DNA of 64,000 bases, from NCBI GenBank assembly GCA_905178155.1, contig CAJINV010000011.1, forward strand, positions 3,133,144-3,197,143, read 5' to 3'. A program made the position numbers and the translations under genes. The number at the start of each line of letters is the position of its first letter. Within the stretch, counting starts at the first letter, position 1. This DNA is from Amoebophrya sp. A120. Taxonomy: Eukaryota; Sar; Dinophyceae; Syndiniales; Amoebophryaceae. This document shows, one piece after another, positions 1-12,900 of this stretch. The notes beneath the pieces are model-generated. The model ran no database searches. It was not told the DNA's origin and saw only the letters and a list, made by a program, of their open reading frames with translations.

Positions 1-3000
1 AAAGCGGACCCCACTCGCGCCATGCCGTAGCAAGACATGGAGGATCCCAGTCGCGCGAACCTGCGGAAGGAGAAGGAAGAGCCGAGTTGCACGTAGTCGA
101 GAATGGACAAACAACTCGACACTTTCCCGATCCCGTAGACGGACATGGAGCTTCCCAGTCGGCAGAAGTACCGCGTGGAAATGTTCGACCCGACCTGGGA
201 AAAGTCCAAGGTGGACAACATCGAACCCAGCCGGATCTGCCCGTAGAGGCTGCAGCTACTCCCCAGTCTGGAGAACGTTCTGGTGCTGAACGCGGAGCCC
301 ATGTTCACGAAGTCCAAGATCGACAACGCGGACCCGAGCTTGGAAATGCCCCAGATGGACACGCAGCTGCCGAGTCTGGCGAACCCGCGGACGGAGCAGG
401 TGGAGGACAAAGTCAGTAAATCCAAGACGGATAAGCTGCTGCCCATCCTCGCCATTCCGAACACGGAGATCGAGCTGCCCAACCGCGCCATCGACCGCAA
501 AGAGAAACTCGACGCGAGATGCGTGAAGTCCAACACCGACAAGGAACTCCCGATCCTGCCCATGCCGTAGAAGGAGCAGGTGGATCCTAACCTTCCGAAC
601 GTCCGGAGCGATATGGTCGACCCGAGCGAGTTGAAATCGACGACGGAGACGAAGGAGCCCAGTCGTTGCATTCCGAAGACGGAGATAGAAGACCCGATCC
701 TTGCAAACATCCGTAATGACAAGCAACTCCCGACCTGGAAGAAGTCCAAGGTGGATAAACACCGGTTTGGGTCCCTGCAGTCGAAGTGCCTTTGCGCCAA
801 CCTCGCGCCGCCGAAGATGGACAGAGTTGATCCCATTCGCGCGTAACCGCGTAAGGACAGCGCCGACCCGATGTAGCAGGAATCCAACACGGAGCACGGG
901 TGGAATTTCGATAACCTCGCCAGCCCGTACAGCGATAAACTCGACCCCATCCTGGTGAACTGCCGGACTCTCGCGCCGCCGCCCCGCACATTCCCGCGGA
1001 ACTGGAAGTGGAAACCGTTCTGGTTGTTCGCGAGAATGGTGGATGGGAAGTACGCCATCACGTACCGGGGGTTCTCGATCGCCTCGCCGAAGGTCACCGT
1101 GCCGGTGTGGAAGGTTTCAATCCGATTCCACACTGTCGCGCTTGTCACCGCGAAATCGTGTGTATAATACGCTTGGAAGTAGTTCTGGATGTAGTCCGTG
1201 TCCGCGCCGGTCACTTCGAACCCAAACGGGTGCTGATCCCGTAGGTCAAAAGTCACCTCAAACTGCCCGTTCCCAGACACCGCGACACCGTCGGTCGCCG
1301 TCCCCCCGATCGGGTCCGGGAAAATGATGTCGTTTAAAGTCCCGCCGGAAAGCGACGCGACGCCCGACTGAATGAAGTCGGTGATCGACAGTTTTCCCGT
1401 GAGAGGTCCGCCACCGAGTCTTGTCGGGAACATCCCTCGGCCGAGATTCACGAAGTCCAACACGGAGAGACTCTTTCCGATGGTTGCGACCCCGTAGGCT
1501 GAGAAGGAAGAACCCAGTCTGACAAAAGACCGCAGCGTTAAGCTCGATCCCATCTGACAGAACGACATCACGGACAGGCTGGACGCGAGCTGCACGAGCC
1601 CGTAGTTGGACAAAGCCGAGCCTAACCGGAAAAACTTCCGAACGGACAGTTCATTCGCACCGACGCCGAAGTCCAAAATCGACAGGCAGGACCCCAATCG
1701 AGCGCATTTGTAGCAACTAGCCGAGCTGCCGACGCGGAAGAAGGACCTTAACGAGACAGAAGACCCAAAAGTCGCAAAATCCAAGCAGGATAAACACGAC
1801 CCCAGCCTCGCCATCCCGTACAGAGATAACGCGACGTTGCCCCGTTGGTGCCTGCTCGCGGCGTTGTTGTGAATGGAATACGCCGCGCCGATTCTCGCAA
1901 AGTGCCGGACGGAAAGGCTGGAACCGAAGGAAACGTAATCCAACACGGACAAGCAACTGGACAGTCTCGCCGTGCCGAACACGCTGATCGTAGATCCGGC
2001 CTTCATGTAGCTTCTCAACGACATGGAACTTCCGAAGTGGACGAAATCGACAATACTAATCGCCGACGACATCCGGGTCAGCCCGTAGACGGAAATACTG
2101 GACCCAAACCGTGCGAACGTTCGCATCGACAACATGGACCCGAAGTGGACGTGGTCCAGGAGGGACAAGGAAGATCCGAGCGTCATGGTTTGGTAAATCG
2201 ACATCTCACAACCCAATCTCGCGAAAGACCGGAGGGACATGCAACTCCCAAAGTGGATCGCGTCGATTACGGACATGGCAGATCCGAACCGGCTCATCCC
2301 GTAGAGGGACAAAGAAGATCCCATCCGCAGAGTACTCCTGATCGACAAGGATTTCCCTAAGGACAGAAAATCCAAAACGGACACCTGCGACCCGAGCTTG
2401 CACAGCCCGTAGATGGAAAAAGTACTTCCCATGCGCGCGAAGCTCCGCAGACTGTAGCTACTGCCGACGAAGAGGTAATCGAGGACGCTCAAACTGCTTC
2501 CCATCTGCATGAGGCCGTAGCAGGAGGTGCTGCTTCCCAACCGGTTGAATGCGCGGACGGAGATCGCGGACCCGCAGCTGATCGTGTCGAGCAGCGAGAA
2601 CTGCGACCCGAGTCGGCTGATCCCGTACACGGATAGAGAGCTGCTCATCTTGCACAGCTTTCGGATCGACAGACCGGAGGATAACACCGCGAAATCCAGA
2701 ACGCTCAAACTCGACCCGAAGAGCGACAACCCGTAGATCGACAACGAGCTTCCGAGCGCCTGCAGAGACCGTAGCGAATAGGACGACCCAAAAGTCACGA
2801 AGTCCAACACGGAAAGCGCTGATCCGAACCTGTGGCAACCGTACACGGACATCGTCGATCCCATGCGCATAAAGCTCCGGACTGACAAAGCCGAACCGAG
2901 AACGCAGTAGTCCATGACGGAGAAGCTGCTGGCGAACCGGGAAATGCCGAAGAGGGATAATGAACTGCCCATCCTCGCGAACATCCGCACGCTCATCGTG

Positions 3001-6000
3001 CTGCCGAGGGACACGTAGTCGAGAATAGAAAGAGACGATCCCAGCCTCGCGAGCCCGTACACAGAAACTGCGCTGCCCATCCGAATAAACCCTCGCAAAG
3101 AGATCGACGAGCCGATGTGGAACATGTCCAGAATCGACAAAACCGACGCGATTTTCGTCAGTCCGTACACCGAGCAGGTGCTCCCGAGTCGGCTGTAGCT
3201 TCGCAACGACAGTTGGGAGCCGATCGTGAAGTAGTCGAACAGCGACATGCTGCTTCCCAGCCGGCTGCACCCGTAGGTCGACATCGTGCTGCCCAGGCGG
3301 CACAGACCGCGGATGGAAAAACTGGAGCCCAGGCTGACGCAGTCCAAAATCGACATCCCGGACCCGATTCGCGCGATCCCGAAGACGGACAAAGATTGCT
3401 CGAACCGCCCGTAGGTACGGAGCGATAAAGAACTCCCGATGTATAAGTAGTCCAGCAACGAGACACTGCTCCCCATCCGGCCAATCCCGTACACCGACAG
3501 ACTGCTTCCGAATCTCGCGCAGCAGGACCGGAGGGAGACCGTGGAGCCTAGGGAGAGTAAATCCAAGATCGACACGTTCATCCCTAATTTCGAAACCCCA
3601 AACACGGAAAGACTGGATCCCGCTCGGTAGAACCCGCGGACGGACAATGAGCTGCCCAACTGCAGCACGTCCAGAACGGACAGACTCGACCCTAATGTGG
3701 AAATCCCGAACACGGACATGCTGGAGCCCAGTCGGACAAACGACCGCAGGCTGACCGCCGAGCTGAACCAGGAAAAGTCCAGACTGCTCATGGCGGACCC
3801 TAGTCTCGCAACGCCGAAGATCGACACCGTCGACCCTAATCTCGCGAACGACCTTAGACTGTAGCTACTAGCGCACACGATGAAGTCCAGGAGCGAGATC
3901 GTGGACCCAGACCTCGCCAAGCCGTAGACGGAGAGACTACTTCCAAACCGGTTGAAGTTCCGCATGGACAATCCGGAACCGAGGCTCAGCATGTCCAGAA
4001 CGGAGATGCTCGACGTGATCTGCTGCATGGCGTAAACGGAAAAGGAGGAGCCCATCCGGACCAAACTTCGCATCGACAGTCCGCTCCCGTAGCTCGCCGC
4101 GTCTAAAACTGACATCCGCGACCCGAGTCGGACCAGCCCGAACATGGATAAACTCGACCCGATCCTCGCGAACATCCGCACCGAGAGGGAAGATGAATGC
4201 GCACAGGTGTCGCAGATCGAGAAGCTGGATCCGATTCGCACCATGCCGTACAAGCTGTGCGTGCTCCCCAACCTCGCCATGGACCGGAGGGAAACCGACG
4301 ACCCGAGGGTTATCGCGTCCAAAACGGAGAAGTGCGACCCGAGTCGGCACATCCCGTAGATGGACAGAACGGAGCCGACTCGGCAGAAGCCCCGCAGGGA
4401 TAAACTACTCCCGAGTAGTAAATTGTCCAACGTCGACAGATTCGACCCCAGCTTGGCTAACCCGTATAACGAAACCACGCTTCCTAACCGGAAAAACGAT
4501 CGGACAGAAAACGCAGACCCGAGAACGGTGGCGTCGAGGAGGGAGGTTAACGAGCCCAATCTGTTGATCCCGTAGACGCTCAAGCTCGATCCCATCCGGA
4601 AGCAGTAGCGCAGACTCATACTGCTACCGATTGACAAATGGTCGATGATGGAAAACGCGGACCCGAATCTCGTGAAGCCGTAGACGGATAGGGAGGAGCC
4701 CAACCTGCAGTAGTTGCGAATGGACATGCAACTGGAGAGTTGGAACAGATCCAACACCGACGCGCTCATCCCCATCGTGTTGATCCCGTACAGCGACAAA
4801 CTGCTGCCAAATCGCATGCTCGTCCTTACCGACAGTGCGCTGCTGAAGTTCATGAAGTCCAGGATCGACATCGTGCTGCCGCACCGCATTACCCCGAAGA
4901 TGGACAGAGAACTGCCCAATCTCGAGAAGGATCTGACGGACAGCGAGGAAGCCAAGGAGGAGAACTCCAAAGCGGAAACCGCAGACCCCAATCGCGCGAC
5001 GCCGTACACACTGCAACTCGAGCCGATCCGGTAGAAGTACCGCGTGGAAAACGTACTCCCCAGACTTGCAAACGCCAGTACAGAAACGCAGCTCCCGAGC
5101 TTCGTGCAGCCGTACACACTGCAGCTACTTCCCATCCGCGCAAAGGAACGGAGAGATAGGGACGATGCGAACACGCAGCTGCCGAGCGCGGACATCTGGG
5201 AACCGAGGCGTAGAAATCCGTAGACGGACACAGACGAGCCCAACCTCGTCGCCATCCGGATCGAGATGCTGGACCCGAAGGAAACGAAGTCTAGCATCGA
5301 GGCAGAAGACCCGAGTCGTTCCATCCCGAACACAGAAAACGAAGATCCGAATCTCGTGCACCCACGGAGCGACAGACTCGAGGTCAGCATCACCGCGCCG
5401 AAAACGCTCATCGTGGATCCGAACCACGAGTAACTCCGCATGGACAAAGTGCTCCCGCACTCGATGAAGTCCAACGCGGACAAACTGGATCCCAGTTTCG
5501 CGATGCCGTACACCGACGCGTAGCCGCCCGCTCGCCCGTACGTCCGGAGGGACAGGGAAGAACCGAGATTCATGAAGTCCAGCACGGAGATACTACTTCC
5601 CAGCCTGCTCGTTCCGAAAAACGAGAGCGACTTCGCGATCTGGAAGTTCGCGAAGAAACCGTCGCAACCGACGCGGCCAAAGCTCCGTACAGAAATCGAC
5701 GACCCGAACGTGCACCACTGCGCCAGCGACATCGCGGATCCGAGCTTTCCGAACCCGAACACGGAAAAGGAAGAACCGTAACGGGTGAAGGAGCGGACGG
5801 ACATACAGGACCCGAAGTGGATGAAGTTCAGCAGCGAGAACGCGGACCCGAGCCGCGCGCACCCGTACGCCGACATCGCGGATCCGAGCCGCATGAACGA
5901 TCGGACGGACGTGCAGGACCCGAGGTGGAGAAGGTCTAAAACGGACAAACTTGACCCCAGCTTCGTGAACCCGTAGATCGACAGCGCGGACCCCATGCGG

Positions 6001-9000
6001 CCGATTCTTCGGAGCGAAATCGAAGAACCGAAGCTCACGTAATCCAACACGGAAAGTGCGGAGCCGAACCTCGCCGTTCCGTACAGGGAGAGACAGGATT
6101 TCCCCAACCTGGAAAAGCTCGCGACGGAAAAGCTGGATCCGAACTGCACGAAGTCCAGCACGGAACAGGAGGATCCCATTCGCGCGAACCCGTAGCTGGA
6201 GAAGGAGCTCCCTAACCGCAAAAACCCACGGGCTGATAACGACGATCCGATGCTGATGAAGGCCAGGATGGACAAACTGGAACCAATTCTGGTCGTTCCG
6301 TAGACGGAGAGCATAGAGCCTAGTCGGCCAAACGCTTTCAATGAGATGGAACTTCCCATGCACACGTAGTCGACCATAGACAACGTCGAGCCCAATCTGC
6401 TGATGCCGTAGACGGACAGCGCGGAGCCGAATCGGGAGAAGCCTCGGAGGGACAAAGACGATCCGAACAGCACGTAGTCGAGCATCGAGACGGATGAACC
6501 GAGCTTCACGAACCCGTAGATACTGGTTCCGGAACCCAATCGCGCTAGCGTTCTGACGGAAAGGGTTGACCCTAACGTGAAGTAATCGCAGAGCGAAAAG
6601 GCCGACCCGAGGTGACTGATGCCGAAGAAGGATAAGGATGATCCTAACCGGGCAATACTCCGCATAGACATGCTGGACCCGCAGGAGATCGTATCCAGGA
6701 TCGAGAACGAGCTGCCCAGTCTCGAGGCGCCGTAGATGGACAAAGAGCTAGCCATCCGTGCGAAGGTCCGCAGGGATAAAGAGCTGCTCAGCCACACGGC
6801 GTCTAAAACGGACAATCCCGAGCCGCACATCGTCATGCCGAAGACGGAAACGGTTGAGCCCAATCTGCTGTACGTTCGCAGTGACAGCGCGGAGCCGAAG
6901 TGGATCCAGTCGACGACGGAGACACTTGAACCGAGTTTCGTGAACCCGAACAGGGATAAAGAGCTCCCCAGCCTCGCGACAGACCTTAAGGAGAAGGAGC
7001 TGCCAATCTGCAAGAAGTCCAGCACGGAAATCTGGGATTTCATCGCCCCGATGCCGTACATGCTCACGGTGGACCCCAGTCGGGTGAAACTCCGCGGTCT
7101 TATCTGCCCTAGTGCCAAGTAGTCCAGCACGGAACAGCTGCTGCCGATCGAGCTGAACCCAAACACGGACAACGAACTCCCCAGCCGCGAGAAGCTTCGC
7201 AGGGACAATGCGCTACCTAAACTGAAGTGGTCCAAAGCCGACATGCTGGACCCGAGCCGCGCCACTCCGTACAGCGAGATCGCAGAGCCTAGTCTCAGAA
7301 ACCCGCGGGTGGAAAAGCTGCTTCCGACGTTGTAAAAGTCCAGGATCGACAAGCAACTGCCGAATCGCATTTGCCCAGACACTGAAATGGCACTGCCGAA
7401 GCGAGAGAAGCACCTTACGGACAGCGAGCTCCCGAGGTGCACGGAGTCGAGGACCGACAGTTCCTTTCCAATCCTGGCCAAATAGTAGCAGCTCATCGCG
7501 GATCCGCACCGGAAAAACTGCCGGAGCGACATCGAAGACCCCGCTTGGACCAGATCGAGAACGGACAAGCTCGAACCGCATCTCGCGACACCGTAGAGCG
7601 AGAACATCATGGCGCTGCCCATGCGGAAGAAGGACCGAAGACTGACGGAAGACCCGATGGTGATGTAGTCGAGTTGCGACATCTGCAATCCTAGTCTCGT
7701 CATTCCGTAGATGCTGTAGACCGATCCCATGCGACTGTAGCTCCGCGCGGAAAACTCCTGGCCTAAGTGTAGGTGATCCAGTAGCGATAAACTGTAACCT
7801 AATTTAGCCGTTCCGTAGCAGGACAATGCGGATCCGTATCGGCACAAACCTCGGACGGACAACCCACTCCCCATGCTGACGCAGTCGAGCAGGGAGAGTG
7901 TTGACCCTAGTCGCGCCATGCCGAACATGGAGAGAGAACTCCCACATCTTGCCGCTTTCCGGATGGAAATGCTGCTCCCTACGTGCACGAAGTCCAGTAC
8001 CGACAGTTGCGACCCGATGCGGAAAAAACCGTACACGGAGAAGCTGCTGCCTATTCTCGCCATGTTCCGGATTGAGAGCGCTGAGGACATCATAAGCACG
8101 TCTAACACACTCATGGAACTCGACATCCGCGACAGGCTGTACAAGGACAGAGTCGACCCGAGCCTGCTAAACGACCGCAAAGAGTAGCTGGACCCCATGT
8201 AGAGCGCGTCTAACACGGACATGCTGCTTCCGCACCGCGAGATGCCGTACAGCGACATGGACCGGCAGGTGCGACTAAAGCCCCGCAGCGACATGGAGGA
8301 GCAGAGGTACGCCTGGTCCAAAACCGAGATCGCGGAACCTAGTCTCGTCATTCCGTACACGGAGAGCGCGGAGCCGCACCGGACAAAGTTCCGGACGGAA
8401 AACCCGGACCCCATCTCCACGAAATTCAGCACCGACATCGCACTACCGAATCTCGCCATGCCGTACACGGAGAGCGAGCTCCCCAGCCGGGAGAACGTCC
8501 GCACGCTGCACGTACTGGCGCAGATCGCCGCGTCTAGTAAAGATAAGCTGGATCCGAGCCGCGCAATCCCGAACACGGACAAAGCCGACCCCAACCGCAT
8601 CTGGCAGCGCAACGACATGGAACTGCCGACCGCGACGGCGTCCAAGACACTCATGGACGAACCCATCCTGCTGACGCCGAACACGGACAGACTAGACCCC
8701 AACCTCGCCAGTCCTCTGCAACTGAAGCTGCTGCCGAAGTGCGTGAAGTCCAGGATCGACATCGCGGAGCCGTACCGCGACATGCCGTACACGGAGACGG
8801 AATGGCCGAGTCGCGCGTACGCACGCATGGAAAGCGAACTTCCCATGTGCAGCGAGTCCAGCACGGAGCAGGAACTTCCGATGTGCTGAATCCCGTAGCA
8901 GCTCATCGCACTGCCCATCCGCACTAAATTCCGGATCGACAAACCCATGCACATGTCTTGCGTCGAGAAGTGATTGGCTAAAAACACCGCGTCGAGGACG

Positions 9001-11085
9001 GAAACACTGGACCCCAACCTCGCAATCCCGTAGATGGAGATCGAGGATCCGATCCGAACGAAACTCCTCAATGACGTCGTAGATCCTATGTGCGCCATGT
9101 CTAGAAGCGACAAACAAGATCCTAACCGCGTGCACCCGTAGACGGACAGACTGGAGCCTAACCTCGCCAGTGTTCTGGTCGACAAACTGGACCCAAAGTG
9201 CACGAAGTCCAACACGGAAATCGAGCTTCCCAGTCGCGCCGCGCCGTACAAGGAGAGACAACTCCCGAGCCGCGCGAAATTTCGCAACGACAGCGCGGAC
9301 CCGAAATGCGAGCAGTCGAGTAGAGACAGGCTGCTGCCGAGGTGGGAGATCCCGTAGAGGGATAATGTCGACCCAACCCGGCAGTACCGGTTCAGCGACA
9401 CGGAGGACCCCAAGTGCGTGAAGTCGATCAGGGAAACCAGCGATCCTAACCTCGTCATTCCGTACACGGAGAACGTGGACCCGAACCGGCTGTAGGACCG
9501 CAACGACAAAGAACTTCCCATCGTCACGAAATCCAGCGCGGACAGACTGCTCCCGAACCTGGCGCACCCGAAGGCGGACAGAGCGGACCCGAGTCTCTTG
9601 AAGGATTGCACCGACACGCTCGATCCGTAGTAGCCCTGCTGGCCGACGGAGAGGTAGGAGCCCATCCGCGTGTTCCCGAAGACCGAGCACGTACTCCCCG
9701 CGCGGAAGAAGGTGCGGAGAGACATCGAACTACCCATGTTGCCCTGATCTAAAATCGACAACGTTGACCCGACTCGCGCCAACCCGTAGACCGAAATGCT
9801 GCTTCCCATCCGCGTGTACCGCCTAATTGAGATCGACGACCCGAGATGGTAGTAGTCCAACGCGGAGCAGATCGACCCTAGCCTCGTGAAGCCGTAGATC
9901 GACAGGGAACTGCCCAACCGGCACGTCGCGCGGAGGGAGAGGGAGGAGCCCAATCCCATGAAGTCCAGCATGGTCAGGTTCGACCCTAATCTGACCGTCC
10001 CGTACACTGACAAGGCGGACCCGAGGCGCGCGAAGTACCGCAAGGAGACCGCGGTGCCGATGGACACCAGATCCAGTATCGACAGATTCGACGCCATCGT
10101 GCAAATCCGGAACACGGACAGGCTGCTTCCGAGCCGCGAGAACGACCGTAAGCTGATCGCACTGCCGAGCGCGATGTGGTCGAGGATACTGCACCCGGAG
10201 CCGAGTTTGCCCAGCCCGTACACACTCATGCTGCTTCCGCACCGGCCTATCTTTCTCAACGACAAACTGGACCCGATCAGGACGAAATCCAACACTGAGT
10301 ACCCGGATCCCATTCGGTTCATGCCGAAGATCGACATCGCGGACCCCAGGCGGCCGAAGGAGCGGAGGGACAGGGAGGACGCCATGTTCAGGTAGTCGAG
10401 TAAAGACAGCATCGACCCGATCCTCGTGATCCCGAAGACGGAAAAGGTTGACCCTAATCTGCCCATCGTTCTCACCGACAAAGTCGACCCGAGCTGGCAG
10501 TAGTCCATGATACTCAAAGAGCTCCCCAACCTCGTCATGCCGTACACGGATACCCCGGACCCGAACCGGGACAAGGTTCTGATACTGTAGCTCGACCCGA
10601 GGAAGAGGTAGTCCAACACCGACAAACTACTCCCGTACCGCTGCACGCCGTAGACGGAAAGCCCAGAACCCAGCTTCGAGCACATCCGGATGGACAACGT
10701 GGAGGAGAAATCCACGCAGTTCAGCACCGACTGGCAGGAACCCAAAATCGTCTTCATGTAGACTGACAACGAAGTTCCTAGTCTCACAAACGGGTAGTAG
10801 GGCCGGTTGAACTGGTCCACGGGTAGTGGCCCTGGTCTGCCTAAGGAGAGCGAGCTACCCAGGTGCGCGCACCCGAGAACGGACACGGACTCGCCGAACC
10901 GACCGAACCCGGTCAAGGATAAGGTGCTCCCTAGCCTGGCGAAGGATCGCAACGACACCGCTGATCGGAAGGAGATGAAGTCGTAGACCGAGAGCTTCTC
11001 CCCGAATCCGGCAAAATACCGGACCGACAGCTGGTTCCCGAAGTAGCCCATCTGCGCGACGGACAGGTAGGACCAGAACCGCTTC
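1..11085 (-). repeat. 36-nt / 108-nt protein-coding tandem repeat
   Basis: About 100 units of ~108 nt, each made of three 36-nt subunits, encode the SLSVRxF, SLSVYG and SLSVLDF variants in fixed rotation. Neighbouring units differ at many third positions: LGS is written ctgggatcc, ctaggttcc or ctcggcagc. The amino-acid pattern and frame are nevertheless kept throughout, so this is old, selected repetition and not a recent array. Confidence 0.9.
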
Positions 11086-12900
11086 AGGGCGTTGTTCCTT
11101 TTGAGCGTGATGTAGTCCTGCGGCAGGTAGATCGGCTCCGTGATAGGGATCGTACCGAGCGGCGGGTACGCGCGCGACTGGATGGAGGTGGCCTCACCCA
11201 GTTTCACCTGTGTATTTTTCGGGGTTTCGATTTTGGGAAAATGTATGAGATGTGTGCATAGAACTACAGATTGGATTCATCTATACTTCGATTTCATACG
11301 ACGAAGACAGTCTGTAGTTCGCGTCAAAACTGCCACACAATCTTCGAGAACTCGAATTTATGAAAAACCAAAATTCAGTAAATACGTCGCCGGAGATGCT
11401 CAGGTCTGACCCGATACGCACGTCGTTTCCGATGCTCATCTTCGAATTGACCACGGTGTGCGCCGGGTCTTCTATTGGTTGGGTGGAACCAATACTCGTG
11501 CGCATCCCCATCAAGTACGACTGCTCGGTCACGGAGAGCGTCTGTCCGAAGATCGCAGCACCCTCGACATTTGCGGACGACACGACGTAGACCTCCTTCG
11601 GATCCCTTGTCAGCGCCATGAGTGTTTTGTACTCCTGCAAGACCGGACCTTCCGTTTCCCCGCTGGCCTGTATAAAGATCTCCTTCGAGATCAGAAACGC
11701 CTCGCGGTTGTCGAACCACTCCTGCATGTGCATGTTCCACTCCCGGATCCCGTCGTAGCGGAACCGGATCCCGGCTTGGGCAGATTTGTTGTCGATCGAC
11801 TGCCCCTGCGGATCGATATCGATCGGACCTAGGAGCGTGATCGCACCCGTGTTGGACACAAGCACAAAGGCCTGCGCGATTTCCGTCAGGAGCGAAAAGA
11901 ACGCAACGATCCGCATCAGGACGGTCTGTTTCGAAGAAGTTGCTGGTGGACTACTAGTGGTCTTCATTTTCCGTTTTATCCTTTTGTGGTTCGTGTGCTG
12001 GTATAATGTCGGTGTTGTGATATTGTTTTCCTCTACTGCGAACATCTCTTCAGCACTACAACTCCGTGGCGGCACGAGACTCCGCCTCCGAAGCTGTGAT
12101 AAAGAACTCGCCATCCTCTTCACCCGACGTATTCTCGATTTTCTCCGGCGCCTTATTCTGTTCCTCTGAATTATACTTGAAGTGGAACAAGTAGGCGACA
12201 CAACGAGCGGCTTTCGCCAGGAGAGCGACGCCCGTCTGATGTGGCCGTTTGTTCCATTTGTTGCCGTTTGGTGGAGAGATGATGATGATCCTTCGTCGTC
12301 GTTATCACAACTAGCATCGACACGGTCTCTGTCACTGCCAATAACAGAAGCCGTGGATTTATTTTGCCGTTGTTGTTGGTTTTCTTCGTTCTCTGCTCTC
12401 CTTATGCGGCGAAAAAGCTGCCAACAGATCCGCTGCAGGAAAGACACGAAGGCGAAGAAGTAACACCAGACGAGTTCGACGAAAGAGAAATTTTGTTTCG
12501 CAAAATAAGTTTCTTCTCTTCTACTCCGCCCCGCGGTATCGTTGTCGTAGTAACTGGAGTAGCTTTTGCGTTTTTTCCTCCGTTTCGACGTATCATCTTC
12601 TATTCTGGTCGTGGAGAGTAGACCAGCGGAGCTCCGGAAATGAGAGTTCTGAAACACGACTCCATCTTCTGAAGCACCGCAAGCCTCCTCCGTCGTTGAA
12701 GTTGTTGCAGCTACGCTGCTGTGGTCTTCATCCGGTTTTGATGCAGTTTTATCCGCTCCCGGTTTTGACGTAGAAGAGAGACAAAATCGACTAGAAGACG
12801 AGCAGCTTGGTGTGGCGGGGTCGAGCCACCCGAGGTCGGCAGGGTCCACCCATCTCCTGCGACCCCTGGATCGGTGTGGTGGCGCCTCTACCACCTGCAT
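1..12900 (-). CDS. giant LGSSLSV-repeat protein, partial (3' end outside window)
   Basis: Two exons are visible. Exon 1 is 11386-12900. Exon 2 is 11207 down to 1 and is still open at the window edge, about 3,735 codons in one frame. The 178-bp intron 11208-11385 has GT-AG ends and phase 0, joining ISGD to VKLGEA. After the leader the protein is almost entirely 12-residue repeats of the form G-S-S-L-S-V-x-x-F-A-R-L, cycling through three variants (RxF, YG, LDF) to give a 36-residue period. One non-repetitive stretch lies at 960-1440. ATG 12900 is the longest start; residues 1-310 are Ser/Arg-rich with one hydrophobic stretch near 140-163. A later ATG at 11967 places a signal-like hydrophobic segment (RIVAFFSLLTEIAQA) near the N terminus and may be the true start. 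The repeat suggests a beta-solenoid surface or structural protein, which is inference. I recall similar repeats in dinoflagellate hypothetical proteins. Confidence 0.85.
960..1440 (-). other. non-repeat domain inside the giant repeat protein
   Basis: In the same open frame the 12-residue pattern stops for about 150 residues. It is replaced by ordinary mixed sequence (for example GNGQFEVTFDLRDQ and DTDYIQNYFQAYYTHDFAV) before the repeats resume. It looks like a small beta-rich globular domain. I do not recognise the family. Confidence 0.6.

Noticed and set aside
256-10395. Many ORFs of 100-330 codons on both strands across the first 10 kb
   Set aside because: They are shadow frames of the 108-nt repeat. 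Only the minus frame with the GSSLSV pattern is open throughout and keeps its protein pattern while the DNA varies.
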